A stretch of 64,000 bases of DNA from Stieleria maiorica (GTDB lineage Bacteria > Planctomycetota > Planctomycetia > Pirellulales > Pirellulaceae): the NCBI RefSeq assembly GCF_008035925.1, contig NZ_CP036264.1, positions 5,888,402-5,952,401 of the forward strand. The letters run 5' to 3'. The notes under the pieces were generated by a model. It saw nothing but the letters and a program-made list of their open reading frames with translations, did no database searches and was not told the DNA's origin. Position 1 is the first letter of the stretch. Every line of letters starts with the position of its first letter. The position numbers and the translations under genes were made by a program. Of the stretch, positions 45,654 to 54,587 are shown piece after piece.

Positions 45654-46064
45654 ATGAAACTATCAATCAGTGTTTCCGGTTCGCCCTGCCGGGACGGAAC
45701 CACGACGACCTGTTCGGCTGAATTCCAGCTGGACAAACTCGACGCCGATGCGGAGTCACGGCTTCACCAAGCTGCTCGTCACTGCATCGACGCCGTTTCC
45801 GGGCGTGCGATTTCGTCCTCTCAGGCAGCAGCACACAGCTCGGGCCGACGTGAACGTCACGACACATCCGGCTCGGCTGACGGCAGTCCCCGCTTGGCAA
45901 CGGCAAAGCAAGTCGCCGCCATCCGGGCGATCGCTCGCCGTAAACGTGTGGATCTCGATCACGTGCTTCAAGAACGTTTCGGGGGCGCCGAAGTTTCAGC
46001 ACTCTCGATTCGCCAAGCCTCCAGCCTGATCGGCGAGTTGAAAGAATCCCGGGACGCCGCATAG
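45654..46064 (+). CDS. Small protein with helical C-terminal domain
   Basis: A 136-residue protein starting ATG 45654. The first 90 residues have a charged, Ser-rich, possibly disordered composition. The last 50 (A-T-A-K-Q-V-A-A-I-R-A-I-A-R-R-K-R to E-L-K-E-S) form a helical motif of a kind I associate with the C-termini of phage ssDNA-annealing-type proteins, but that similarity is weak. It follows the E1 by 47 bases on the same strand. It could be a substrate or adaptor of the conjugation system. Confidence 0.65.
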   Translation: MKLSISVSGSPCRDGTTTTCSAEFQLDKLDADAESRLHQAARHCIDAVSGRAISSSQAAAHSSGRRERHDTSGSADGSPRLATAKQVAAIRAIARRKRVDLDHVLQERFGGAEVSALSIRQASSLIGELKESRDAA

Positions 46065-46109
46065 CGTCTTCGCACTGCGTCCCACTCCTTCGCGGAAAGG
46101 AAATCAAAC

Positions 46110-46361
46110 ATGGAACCCGTCCACATAGTCGTTTTCACACTGGCATTGGCATTGACCGTAACGGCCTTGCTCTTGCTCCAGTCGAAAACACAGATTCGAG
46201 GGTTGCGGCAAATCCTGAATCATTTACTCCACAACCAACCTCAAAAACACGAGGAGGGCGATGAGAACAAATTTCGCCATGATCTCGACAATCACGCTCC
46301 TGCCCCTGCTGCTGAGCGGATGCAAACGCGAACCACCGGTCTTGACCGGTCGTCAGGTTGA
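46110..46361 (+). CDS. Small single-span membrane protein
   Basis: An 83-residue protein with a preceding AAGGAAA-type ribosome site and a membrane helix near its start (V-F-T-L-A-L-A-L-T-V-T-A-L-L-L-L), then a charged cytoplasmic region. Its C-terminal end overlaps the start of the next gene by 101 bases out of frame. Function is unknown. Confidence 0.55.
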   Translation: MEPVHIVVFTLALALTVTALLLLQSKTQIRGLRQILNHLLHNQPQKHEEGDENKFRHDLDNHAPAPAAERMQTRTTGLDRSSG

Positions 46362-46686
46362 GCAAGTCTTCGACGCCCAGGAGCGAGTGCTTGATCAGCA
46401 AGAAATACTCAGCCAGGGCCGAGACGAGCTCGAATCGGACCGCCGGCACTGGTCCGAACGCGAACGCAGAGACCCGATCATTGCCAAATCGATCGAAGCA
46501 GTAGGCATCCTATTCGCGTGTTGTCTGCCGCTTGCCCTGATCCTGTTGCTGCTCGCCAAAGGCAAGGTCGAGCAGATCGAAGAAGACAAGGCCAATCCAG
46601 TACTTGTCGAGATGCTTTCGACCGAATCCAAGCGTCTTCCCCAGACGTCGCCACGATCAGATCAAGTGAACCTACCGGAGCGTTAA
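46261..46686 (+). CDS. Lipoprotein-like coiled-coil membrane protein
   Basis: A 141-residue protein with a strong GAGGAGGG ribosome site directly before ATG 46261. It has a signal peptide with a lipobox-like L-L-S-G-C, an alpha-helical coiled-coil of about 50 residues (rich in Glu, Gln and Arg), a transmembrane helix (L-F-A-C-C-L-P-L-A-L-I-L), and a charged tail. It probably sits in the membrane. It is the last gene before the terminator at 46710. Confidence 0.75.
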   Translation: MRTNFAMISTITLLPLLLSGCKREPPVLTGRQVEQVFDAQERVLDQQEILSQGRDELESDRRHWSERERRDPIIAKSIEAVGILFACCLPLALILLLLAKGKVEQIEEDKANPVLVEMLSTESKRLPQTSPRSDQVNLPER

Positions 46687-46709
46687 CTCCTTATCACGAG
46701 GACTCAAAC

Positions 46710-46745
46710 ACACCCCGCCGGATTCGTCCGGCAGGGTGTTTGGGC
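46710..46745 (+). terminator. Intrinsic terminator closing the ubiquitin-like locus
   Basis: Arms 46710-46722 and 46727-46739 form a 13-base stem with one mismatch and a TTCG tetraloop, followed by a short TTT. It lies 23 bases after the last stop. Confidence 0.8.
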
Positions 46746-47013
46746 GGGAATCGAATCATTCGAGCCACGCCGGTCAATTTTTTAGCCCCCAGCCGGGCAC
46801 CAGTTTGTTTTCGTCGCATGGGAGATGCAGGCCGAAGCGACTTAGGGAATCAGGGAATCAGCTTCGACGCGGAGGGCTAGGTCCATAGGTAACTGTCGAT
46901 GTCGTAACAAACGGTTCGCAAACCGCGCGTGTCCAAAGTTTTTGGTCGATAGGGCCGCATCGATCTAATGCAGTTGGACACAAATTCGTTCCCAAACTCG
47001 TGGAGACCGGCCG
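46746..47013. other. Intergenic region
   Basis: About 270 bases without a recognisable gene. I see no clear motif except G/C-rich scattered short palindromes. Confidence 0.4.
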
Positions 47014-47379
47014 ATGAATTATTCCGTTTGTAAATCCTATGTGCGTGGTCGATTTGACGGATTCGTCGATGGCTGGGAATACTGCCTCGCAGACGGGTCG
47101 GTGTGGAGAATCATTGAGCCGATCTACCTGATTCGCAAGAAGACAACACCATCTGCGTCAGTGTATCGCATCGATGACCAATACTATCTCAGAGTGAGGG
47201 GGATGCCACACGCAGTCGAAGTTGAGCCAGTCTGCCTGCCGCGATGTACACTCGAAAAACCGATTGGCCCCAGGGAATACGATGGCCCCCGGCAGCGTTC
47301 GGCAATGCGATCAGTGATTGAAGCAATCGTTGAAACACGGTGTCTATGCGATGATCTGCCCAGTGAGTACGTCCAGTGA
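47014..47379 (+). CDS. Hypothetical protein
   Basis: A 121-residue soluble protein beginning M-N-Y-S-V-C-K-S-Y-V-R-G-R-F, with several Tyr and Arg residues and a D-G-W-E-Y-C-L-A-D-G-S-V-W pattern. A GGAGA-like sequence precedes the ATG. No family is recognised and no partner gene is adjacent. It may belong to the same accessory region. Confidence 0.6.
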   Translation: MNYSVCKSYVRGRFDGFVDGWEYCLADGSVWRIIEPIYLIRKKTTPSASVYRIDDQYYLRVRGMPHAVEVEPVCLPRCTLEKPIGPREYDGPRQRSAMRSVIEAIVETRCLCDDLPSEYVQ

Positions 47380-48492
47380 TCGAACGCGATCCCCGAGCCG
47401 CTGCGACCGCACAAACTACTCCGGCGAGCAGTGAACGCATCGGCATCCAGTTTTGGCGATGAATTCAGTAGAAGCCGTAGGGTGCTTCACCCCCTACGCC
47501 TGCCCCCTGCAGCAGCGTCTAGAAGTCAGTTGGATCGTAGAACAAGGCGTTGGTCGGGGCTGACGACGCCTCGGTAGCACGCTGCGACGTGCCGACCAAA
47601 CTCCGTTCCGCAATGGCAAGCTGAGTATTGGATTGACTCATTTACTTTCCAAGGCTGATTCAGCCAAGATGGAAAAGACAGACCGCCAGGACATCGTGAA
47701 CGTCGGCCGCTTTCGCGACGCCTGCTTCAACGTCGACGCATGATTTCCAGAAAACAACACAACCTGCTTTGTCCGGGAGGTGGAATTCGTCGTGCTGTAA
47801 GCCGGAAGGCGAACTGAAATCCGAAACGCCCGCGATGCTACAATCCGTCGCGGGCGTTGTCGTTAATATCCAGCGTCGCAAATCGCCGAACTGTCGGCTA
47901 CCTTTATGGCCGCCATAGTGGCTCAATCCAATGCCGGCATCGACACCGCAAAACTCAGTCGAAAACATGCGACACTATGCACTCAGAGCGTGCTCCGCCG
48001 TCGGCTGCCGGAGCAAGCTGGCCCAGTGGATCAAACTCACATCGGTCCCAGCACCGCCGGCTTTTCGGGCATCTCGAAAATGCGTTGGGTTTGTCCATCC
48101 TAGGCTAATGAAGGACAGTTAGTAAGAAGATTTAGGAGGTAGGAAAATAGACCAGAAACCAGGCCCAACGTAGCTGTCCATTTTCTTACCTCTAAAAATC
48201 TTCCTGCCCATTTTCATTGCCCCATCCTCGTAGGAACGGCAATACAATGGGGCCAAAACAATTTCAGGTTGTGATCATTTTGCGTCCATCTGTTTTGCCC
48301 GTCGTTCATTGCGCATTCGTGCAACACACACTGGAAATCCAGGTCGCGTCGGTTGCATCGACCCAATACGCGACGCTCAAGGCTGAACTAACATCTGTAA
48401 GGTGAGGGGGCGGACACCGACGCGCCGTAGCGTCTATCCCCAATCTACTCCGGCTTTCTTAAACGGTAGACTTGCCGAAGTCGATCTAGTCG
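47380..48492. other. Non-coding accessory region with imperfect inverted repeat
   Basis: About 1.1 kb with no convincing gene on either strand. An imperfect inverted repeat has arms 48124-48148 and 48180-48205 (arms rich in GATTTAGGAGGTAGGAAAAT-type sequence). A related AAATCTTC motif recurs near 60725-60740. It may mark the border between the ubiquitin-like locus and the defence region. Confidence 0.5.
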
Positions 48493-49536
48493 TTAGAACG
48501 GCGGTTGATCATCCTCGTCAAGTGGCCTGTCCTTGTTGGTTTTGCTTTCTTCCCCTTGCGGTTCGCCTTGCTCTGAACTTGCCATCACAATTCGTTCGGC
48601 GCGGGCCAGCACATGATCGTACGTCAATATCGTTAGATTGTGATACTGAGAGTTAAGAAGCCGGAAGGCTTCATTCTTGTCATCGTCCCAACCAGCGGAC
48701 CGCCCAAAAATCAGTGTGGACCTTGGCTTTACCGTTCGAACACCTTTCATCCGTTTCGTGAACTTGGCGCTGTCCGCTTGTTGTTCGCATTCGAAATTGT
48801 AGCGAGCAACCTGAGTTATCGCCTTCACGAGTTCCTGCGAAGGGACATAGTTACCGTGATCACGTTTTGCGTTCCAAAATTGGAGTGAGCCGTCCGGACG
48901 TTTGATCTCGATAATGTCCAGAAAACCGTCAAAACCTAGCATGAGGTAGTCCGCAACGTTTCCAACATCGATCCTGCGATCATCGAGGACTCTGACGAAA
49001 TCGCTTCCAAGTACCCAACTATTTTCTTCGAACCAGCGTTGCCAGTGATCTCGCTCATTGAGATCTTCATCTAGCATCCGTTTGAATTGCCCAATTGCAT
49101 CTAAGCGTCTCCGGTGATTCAAGGCAGCATCGAGGTCAGCGGTAATCAATTCGTTCGATACGATGAAGTCAACCAGTTCGTCTTTGTCGGGAATGGCAAA
49201 GAACTTGCCCATCTGCTTCGCGTTGTCGTCGGAGAAGGGCTCCTCCAATGGAATAAATGCCTTAACTCCTTGGCGGAACGGCTCGTATTCGGTCCGCAGG
49301 AAGTCGATAAGCGCCAGGAATTCATCGTTTTCGAGGGTCAAGACACTTTTTGGCTGCGCGCTCTCCGGCTCTGGTTTGGCGTCAGCGTGTGGTCGCTTTT
49401 TGAACCTTCCAATCTTTAGTTTGATGTCCTCGCGACCGCTTTGATGGTAAATCTTCCAAAGTGTTGCCTCCGAATAAACAGAGCTTCCTTTCCTTGACCT
49501 CAGCACATTTGACTTTCGGCCGTCAATACTATTCAC
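48493..49536 (-). CDS. sduA: Shedu-type DUF4263 nuclease
   Basis: A 347-residue protein with the DUF4263 domain in its C-terminal half. Key elements are W-Q-R-W-F-E-E-N-S-W-V-L-G, then D-Y-L-M-L-G-F-D-G-F-L-D-I-I-E-I-K-R-P (PD-(D/E)xK-like catalytic residues), and V-K-A-I-T-Q-V-A-R-Y. The N-terminal half is a less conserved regulatory region. Shedu proteins are single-gene anti-phage defence systems that act as nucleases. The gene faces away from the neighbouring plus-strand gene. The start at 49536 gives a plausible length, but a shorter start is possible. Confidence 0.88.
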   Translation of the reverse strand: MNSIDGRKSNVLRSRKGSSVYSEATLWKIYHQSGREDIKLKIGRFKKRPHADAKPEPESAQPKSVLTLENDEFLALIDFLRTEYEPFRQGVKAFIPLEEPFSDDNAKQMGKFFAIPDKDELVDFIVSNELITADLDAALNHRRRLDAIGQFKRMLDEDLNERDHWQRWFEENSWVLGSDFVRVLDDRRIDVGNVADYLMLGFDGFLDIIEIKRPDGSLQFWNAKRDHGNYVPSQELVKAITQVARYNFECEQQADSAKFTKRMKGVRTVKPRSTLIFGRSAGWDDDKNEAFRLLNSQYHNLTILTYDHVLARAERIVMASSEQGEPQGEESKTNKDRPLDEDDQPPF

Positions 49537-49674
49537 TCGGCAATTACCCCACGATATGTAGATGTTAAACTCAACCTACCAGAATTCAGGCGACATCTCG
49601 ACCATCTGTCCGGGGGTGTCATGTGCCCAGTTATATTGGGCGATTCCCAACACTGCCATAGAAGGGCATGAATA

Positions 49675-50379
49675 ATGGCTGGCAAAATGAACCCTCCCAA
49701 AGAATCTTCTGGTGACCTCGCGCACGCAGCGACTCGCGGCGCGTTAGGTGCAATCCCTTTCGGCGGTACTGCTGCTGTCGAAATCTTCAACCGGATCGTT
49801 GCACCGCCGTTGGAGCGCCGACGGGATGAGTGGAGAAGACGGGTAGGCGAGCGTCTCGACGCGCTCGAACAGTCCGGTAAAGTCGACGTGGACTCCCTTC
49901 ATGAGAACGATGTATTCGTCACAACTCTGATGCATGCCTCTCACGCGGCGGTGAGGAATCACCGCGAAGAGAAATTAAAGGCTTTGGGGAATGCGGTGCT
50001 CAACGCAGCTTTGCCAGAAGCCATCGACGAGCATCTCCAACAAATGTTCATCCACTATGTCGATGAATTCACGGTGTGGCACATTCGGATCCTCCATCTT
50101 TTCAACGATCCCGTCGCATGGTTTCAAATCCACGAAGTGCAGCCGCCAACCTCCGTTGTCACTGGAAGCCTCAGCAAGTTGGTCACGTCGGCGTATCCAG
50201 AACTGTCAAACCAACACGACTTCTACGAGCTGGTTTGCAAAGACCTAAGCGACAGGAAGCTGTCAGGTGGTGGCTCAAACCTCCACATCCAGATAGGCCC
50301 GGACGGCATGTGGCGATCGCATACTACCGAGATTGGCAAGCAATTTATCAAGTTCATTTCTGATCTTCCCGCAGACTAA
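49675..50379 (+). CDS. Unknown protein divergent from Shedu
   Basis: A 234-residue protein with a hydrophobic Gly/Ala-rich N-terminal segment (R-G-A-L-G-A-I-P-F-G-G-T-A-A-V-E-I-F) and a helical, partly charged remainder with D-E-W-R-R-R-V-G-E-R. It ends in a K-F-I-S-D-L-P-A-D tail. The start at 49675 is preferred, with an internal ATG five codons in. Its 138-base divergent placement next to a defence nuclease suggests a linked defence or toxin-related role, but no family is identified. Confidence 0.65.
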   Translation: MAGKMNPPKESSGDLAHAATRGALGAIPFGGTAAVEIFNRIVAPPLERRRDEWRRRVGERLDALEQSGKVDVDSLHENDVFVTTLMHASHAAVRNHREEKLKALGNAVLNAALPEAIDEHLQQMFIHYVDEFTVWHIRILHLFNDPVAWFQIHEVQPPTSVVTGSLSKLVTSAYPELSNQHDFYELVCKDLSDRKLSGGGSNLHIQIGPDGMWRSHTTEIGKQFIKFISDLPAD

Positions 50380-51018
50380 GCTTGACCGAATGGAACACAA
50401 ACAGACAAAATTGGAAATTGGGGGACAGTGTTTGACGGATATCGGGGGACAGGGCACTTCGGAGGACGACGCCAGTCTAGCCGGTTTGATGATTTTGTGC
50501 TTTGCCACAAGTTGCGCTCTCTCAGAGCCCGCTTGAGACGACGACCGCATGAATTTGTGAGCCATCTGTCGAACATGAATGCGGCGTCAAGGTGATAGCT
50601 CATCAGTTGACTCACCCGATCGACTCGGCCTGCCATGCTACCAAAAGCCGCTTCGGACCTGTCGATCAAGGTGCGCCAGGCCGCCCGTTCGATTTCTCAA
50701 CGAATCAGGGTCGGCGGAATATCACTCGGCGTCGCCTCTCGTTTGCTTGATGCCTTCAGCCGCATCGTCCAGTCGAAGCTGGGTAAGGTTCGGCTAATCG
50801 CGGCGTTTAACAGAAACGCCATAAGGCACGAGTTGAAGGAGACCGACACGATTTTCGAGCATCATTTGCGCACACCGGTGGCCGACGCCGGGGGCACTGC
50901 CGGTGTTCAGTGGGATGTCGGCGCAATCATTGAGCCTGGTTGTCGGCACCGTTGTTTGCGATAAACTAGGCAGATTGCGAATGGGTGGCGGTGGACCCCC
51001 ACAAGCGAAAAGCTCCAA
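50380..51018. other. Non-coding region
   Basis: About 640 bases between the Shedu partner and the FG-GAP protein. It contains two GGGGGACAG-type motifs near 50420-50460, typical of many planctomycete intergenic elements. Frames across it are short and without a recognisable domain, possibly remnants of a mobile gene. Confidence 0.45.
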
Positions 51019-54009
51019 TTGAGGATAGAAATTTTGGCAAGCAACGTGTGGCGGAGGCGTTTTCGTCAGAAGGGCAGTTGTCGATTTGAACGATTGGAAT
51101 GCCGTGTCATGCTCACCGCGAGTATTGAGAGTGACAATGACGGCGTGCAATTTGGCGAATTCCGGATCGGGCAACTCGATGCATTTGCAACGATTGAAGT
51201 CGTAGGCGGACCTGCAAAGCTCGACGCGTGGATCGATTTCAATCGCGATGGCAGTCTGTCGGGGCAAGGAGAGCAGATTGCAGATTCCGTTGACGTGAAT
51301 AACGGATTGAACCTGATCCAGTTTGACGTTCCGCCAAACGCTGTAGCTGGTGAGGTTCAGGCAAGGTTCAGGATAAGCACGCTCGGCGATCTTGGGGTTT
51401 CCGGTCCAGCTCCCGATGGCGAAGTCGAGGACTACCTTGTCCAGATTTCTCCTAACGTGTTGTCAAGCGGCGTCTTTTCGTCGATCAAGGATGTCACGCT
51501 GGAAGCTGATAGCGCCCGTAATGTGTTCGCTGCTGATATCGACTCCGACGGCGACATGGATCTGGTTGGTGCGAGCGACTTGGATGACGCCTTCGCTTGG
51601 TACGAAAACAACGGCGAAGAGGAATTCGTACGGCACGTGATTTCATCGGTTTCAGATGGAGCATGGGATTCGCTGGCCATTGATCTCGATGGCGATGGAG
51701 ATGTCGACATCCTTGGTGCATCCCGAGAGGACGACACCGTTGCGTGGTTTGAAAATGACGGCAACGAACAGTTCTCTCGGCGTGTCATTTCTGATTCGGT
51801 TGACAACGTATTGACGATCACGACAGCCGACATGGACGGTGACGGCGATCTCGATGTGATTGCGGGTGGTCGCGAAGCGAATACCATCTACTTGTACACA
51901 AATGACGGGCAGCAGAGCTTCGCTGAGTCCGTCGTTTCATCTTCGGCAAATGGTGTGGAAACCGTAGAGGTCGCCGATCTTGACGGGGATGGCGACCTGG
52001 ACGTTCTGGCGTCGTTGGTTTTTGCCAATGCACTCGTTTGGCTAGAAAACGATGGGGACCTTGGTTTTACCCTGAGGACGATCGACTCGAACACTGCCGG
52101 TGCGAGCTTCATCACCGCGGCTGATCTCGATGGGGACGGCGATTTGGACGTGATCGGCACCGGCACTTATGATGACAAACTCCAATGGTTCGAGAACCAA
52201 GCAAACGGGACATTCGCCGCGCGTCAAATTGACAGTGGTACCGGTCCTCTCACAACGAGTGTTCCATTTGATGTTGACGGAGATGGGGACATCGACATCG
52301 CGGTTTCATCCCCGCGAGAAGGTGGAATCGCTTGGTACCGAAACGACGGAAGTCAACAGTTTTCCCGAATGGAGATCAGCAAAGACGCAAGCTTCGTTTG
52401 GCACATTGATGCGACGGACCTGGATGGCGATGGCGATCTCGATCTGATCTCAAGCTCGCTGCAGGATGATCGAGTCGCTTGGTTCGAGAATCTGAATTTT
52501 GATTTTGGCAATGCGGGCTCTCCGTATCCCACGTTGTTGGCCGACGACGGTCCGCGTCATGTGCCCATAGGACCGAGGCTCGGACAGCGAAGAGACGATG
52601 AAGTTGATGCAATCCAGGCTTTCGGACAAGATAACGATGGCGTGACGGTACCGGTATCGCTTTTAACATTTGAAATGGAAGACTCTGGCAGCAGCCTGCT
52701 GGTGGATTCGTCGGAACCGGGTTTTGTCGATGCCTGGATTGATTTCGACGGGGACGGAAGGTTTAGTGCTGAGTCAGAGAAAATCGCAAGACGATTTCCC
52801 GTCAGTGCTGGTAAGAATGTGGTTGGCATTTCCATTCCATCCGGCTTGCCCTCCGGCGATGCGACTCTGAGGATTCGCATCAGCAGCGACGGTGACCTCG
52901 GTCCCAACGGTGTCGCGGCTGACGGTGAAGTCGAGGACCACGCTATACGGATATCAGACCTGCCCAACCTTGCTGTTCGGTCCAACGCCGGATTGGAGTC
53001 ACCGGACCTGCATTTTGAGGGGAATAGTCTGGTTGTTCGGCTTGATGACGCGGTGCTTTTCCGTGGGCCGTCAGGCTCACTTGCGAGCTTCGCTATCGAG
53101 CCATTTGATCCGAACTTCCAGCTGGGGATTGACCTGCCGACATTTAGTGAGGTCGTTGGGCTGCTGGATCGGATCGGCCAGCACCCGCTGCGATCGATTC
53201 AGCTCACTGGGGGCAGTGGTAGCATCGCACTGAATGAGATGCTCAAAAGTGAAATCCTCCAGCCAGCCAAACTCGATCTCGGCGAGTTCAACGCGATTTC
53301 GCTTCATATTCAAGGTTCGGATTTTGATGCAAGCTCGGGCGAGACTGTCATTGAGGTCAGTGGAGAGTCAGACGACTCACTTGTTTTTGGTGATCCGAGC
53401 AATTGGCAGTTCGAGGCGGAACTCCAGAACGGTGTATTGTCACGAAACGTTCGCATGGCAAATGGAAACGGCGTAATCGTCCTGCAGCAAGACTGGAAGG
53501 CTTGGCAGAATCCGCTACGGTCCAGCGATGTGACTGACGATGGAGAAATTTCGCCACTAGATGCATTGTTGATCATCAATACGATCGCTCGGAGTGCCTA
53601 TGTGAACACGGGCACGAATCAGTTGGTATCTCCTACTACGCTGGTTGATTGGCCCGGTATCTATGTCGACCAAAACGGCGACGGCTTGATCTCGCCACTT
53701 GACGCGTTGAGAGTGATCAACGAGATCGCTCGGATCGAGTACGACACCTTCTCGATGGTCGACTTCCTTCGTTCGCCAAGTGGTTTGAGCGAACGTACCT
53801 CTGTCGAGCCAGAGCATGAAGTACGGATAACGCAAGAGTCTATAGGCCAAACGAGTCAGGAAGCGGGGGAAGCTGCAGGGCAGACCTGGCTCTCACTCGT
53901 TGACGAAGCCTACGCCGCCGAAAGTACTTCACATGACGATGGCGGAGAAAGCCTGCAGAATTGGCTAGGCGGCGAAGACCTCAAGCAGATTCTCTCCAGC
54001 GATCATTAG
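51019..54009 (+). CDS. Giant secreted protein with GEVED and FG-GAP/VCBS repeats and dockerin
   Basis: A 996-residue protein. The start is a TTG at 51019 or a TTG at 51034. The N-terminal motif F-E-R-L-E-C-R-V-M-L is the planctomycete form of the F-E-x-L-E-x-R signal. Residues of about 35-145 are a GEVED domain (D-A-W-I-D-F-N-R-D-G). Residues of about 160-500 contain seven FG-GAP/VCBS calcium-binding repeats, such as D-L-D-G-D-G-D-L-D-V. A second GEVED (about 515-650) and a region of unclear fold follow. A dockerin (about 835-915; V-T-D-D-G-E-I-S-P-L-D-A-L) precedes an acidic tail. It is probably cell-surface or extracellular, and base composition is less GC-rich than the housekeeping part. 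Confidence 0.85.
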   Translation: MRIEILASNVWRRRFRQKGSCRFERLECRVMLTASIESDNDGVQFGEFRIGQLDAFATIEVVGGPAKLDAWIDFNRDGSLSGQGEQIADSVDVNNGLNLIQFDVPPNAVAGEVQARFRISTLGDLGVSGPAPDGEVEDYLVQISPNVLSSGVFSSIKDVTLEADSARNVFAADIDSDGDMDLVGASDLDDAFAWYENNGEEEFVRHVISSVSDGAWDSLAIDLDGDGDVDILGASREDDTVAWFENDGNEQFSRRVISDSVDNVLTITTADMDGDGDLDVIAGGREANTIYLYTNDGQQSFAESVVSSSANGVETVEVADLDGDGDLDVLASLVFANALVWLENDGDLGFTLRTIDSNTAGASFITAADLDGDGDLDVIGTGTYDDKLQWFENQANGTFAARQIDSGTGPLTTSVPFDVDGDGDIDIAVSSPREGGIAWYRNDGSQQFSRMEISKDASFVWHIDATDLDGDGDLDLISSSLQDDRVAWFENLNFDFGNAGSPYPTLLADDGPRHVPIGPRLGQRRDDEVDAIQAFGQDNDGVTVPVSLLTFEMEDSGSSLLVDSSEPGFVDAWIDFDGDGRFSAESEKIARRFPVSAGKNVVGISIPSGLPSGDATLRIRISSDGDLGPNGVAADGEVEDHAIRISDLPNLAVRSNAGLESPDLHFEGNSLVVRLDDAVLFRGPSGSLASFAIEPFDPNFQLGIDLPTFSEVVGLLDRIGQHPLRSIQLTGGSGSIALNEMLKSEILQPAKLDLGEFNAISLHIQGSDFDASSGETVIEVSGESDDSLVFGDPSNWQFEAELQNGVLSRNVRMANGNGVIVLQQDWKAWQNPLRSSDVTDDGEISPLDALLIINTIARSAYVNTGTNQLVSPTTLVDWPGIYVDQNGDGLISPLDALRVINEIARIEYDTFSMVDFLRSPSGLSERTSVEPEHEVRITQESIGQTSQEAGEAAGQTWLSLVDEAYAAESTSHDDGGESLQNWLGGEDLKQILSSDH

Positions 54010-54101
54010 CGACCTCAGCAATTCGTCAGGCGGTCGCAGTTCAATTCATTACGGAGGGGCTGACAGTCGGAAAGGTCGCCTAACTAATCAGCCAGACTTG
54101 C

Positions 54102-54310
54102 TCAGCGACGTTCGCCATTCATAGCCGCCGTGATGGCCGTTTGGAGTTTATCCGCCTCGGCGGTCTCGTTTAGAAACCAATCGATTGACCAGATCCGGTG
54201 AAGCTCCCAGCCACGCGCCCGAATGACTTCGTCGCGCAATCGGTCTCAGTCGGCTATGGACTTGGCGGAATGGTGCGTCGCTCCGTCGCATTCCACGCCC
54301 AAAATAGATG
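54102..54310 (-). pseudogene. Remnant of a DUF4011/DUF3320-type helicase C-terminus
   Basis: On the minus strand the fragment reads I-L-G-V-E-C-D-G-A-T-H-H-S-A-K-S-I-A-D, then a TGA stop (54246-54248), then D-R-L-R-D-E-V-I-R-A-R-G-W-E-L-H-R-I-W-S-I-D-W-F-L, in the same frame, ending at stop 54102-54104. This pattern is characteristic of the Vsr-like C-terminal end of large DUF4011 helicases, where A-R-D-R-D-R-L-R normally spans the stop site. Upstream sequence has no open match, so the gene is truncated. It indicates a former helicase gene in this defence region. Confidence 0.75.
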
Positions 54311-54587
54311 ACCAGCTCCCGTTACGTCGCCGGACGCCGGTGTCGGTCAAAAGGCCGGCAGCTCGAATCCGGCTCGAACCTCGTGCTTCATTGTCAATCA
54401 CGGATGCGGCTCGTGGCCCCGGGTTTCTGCAGAGGGCCCAGAGTCCAAATTTAGCAAAGCGTGCCGTCCTCGGGAACTGGTTCCTCTCCCCTCACCCTTC
54501 AACTATGATTGGCCGCCAGTATGCAGGGTGCCAGCACACCCGTTAATGAGCCCCTGGAGCTATTTGTTATTCGGCCACGAGAACGAA

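Noticed and set aside
39125..46686. PRTRC plasmid cassette
   Set aside because: The JAMM and ThiF genes suggested it, but the expected ParB and other PRTRC proteins are absent and the Ubl and E2-like genes point to a conjugation system.
46890..46950. GGTTCGCAAACC segment as a tRNA T-arm
   Set aside because: No matching acceptor, D-arm or anticodon arm could be drawn around it.
47660..47968. Possible minus-strand gene
   Set aside because: No domain, no ribosome site and no supporting context; it may be a remnant but cannot be supported.
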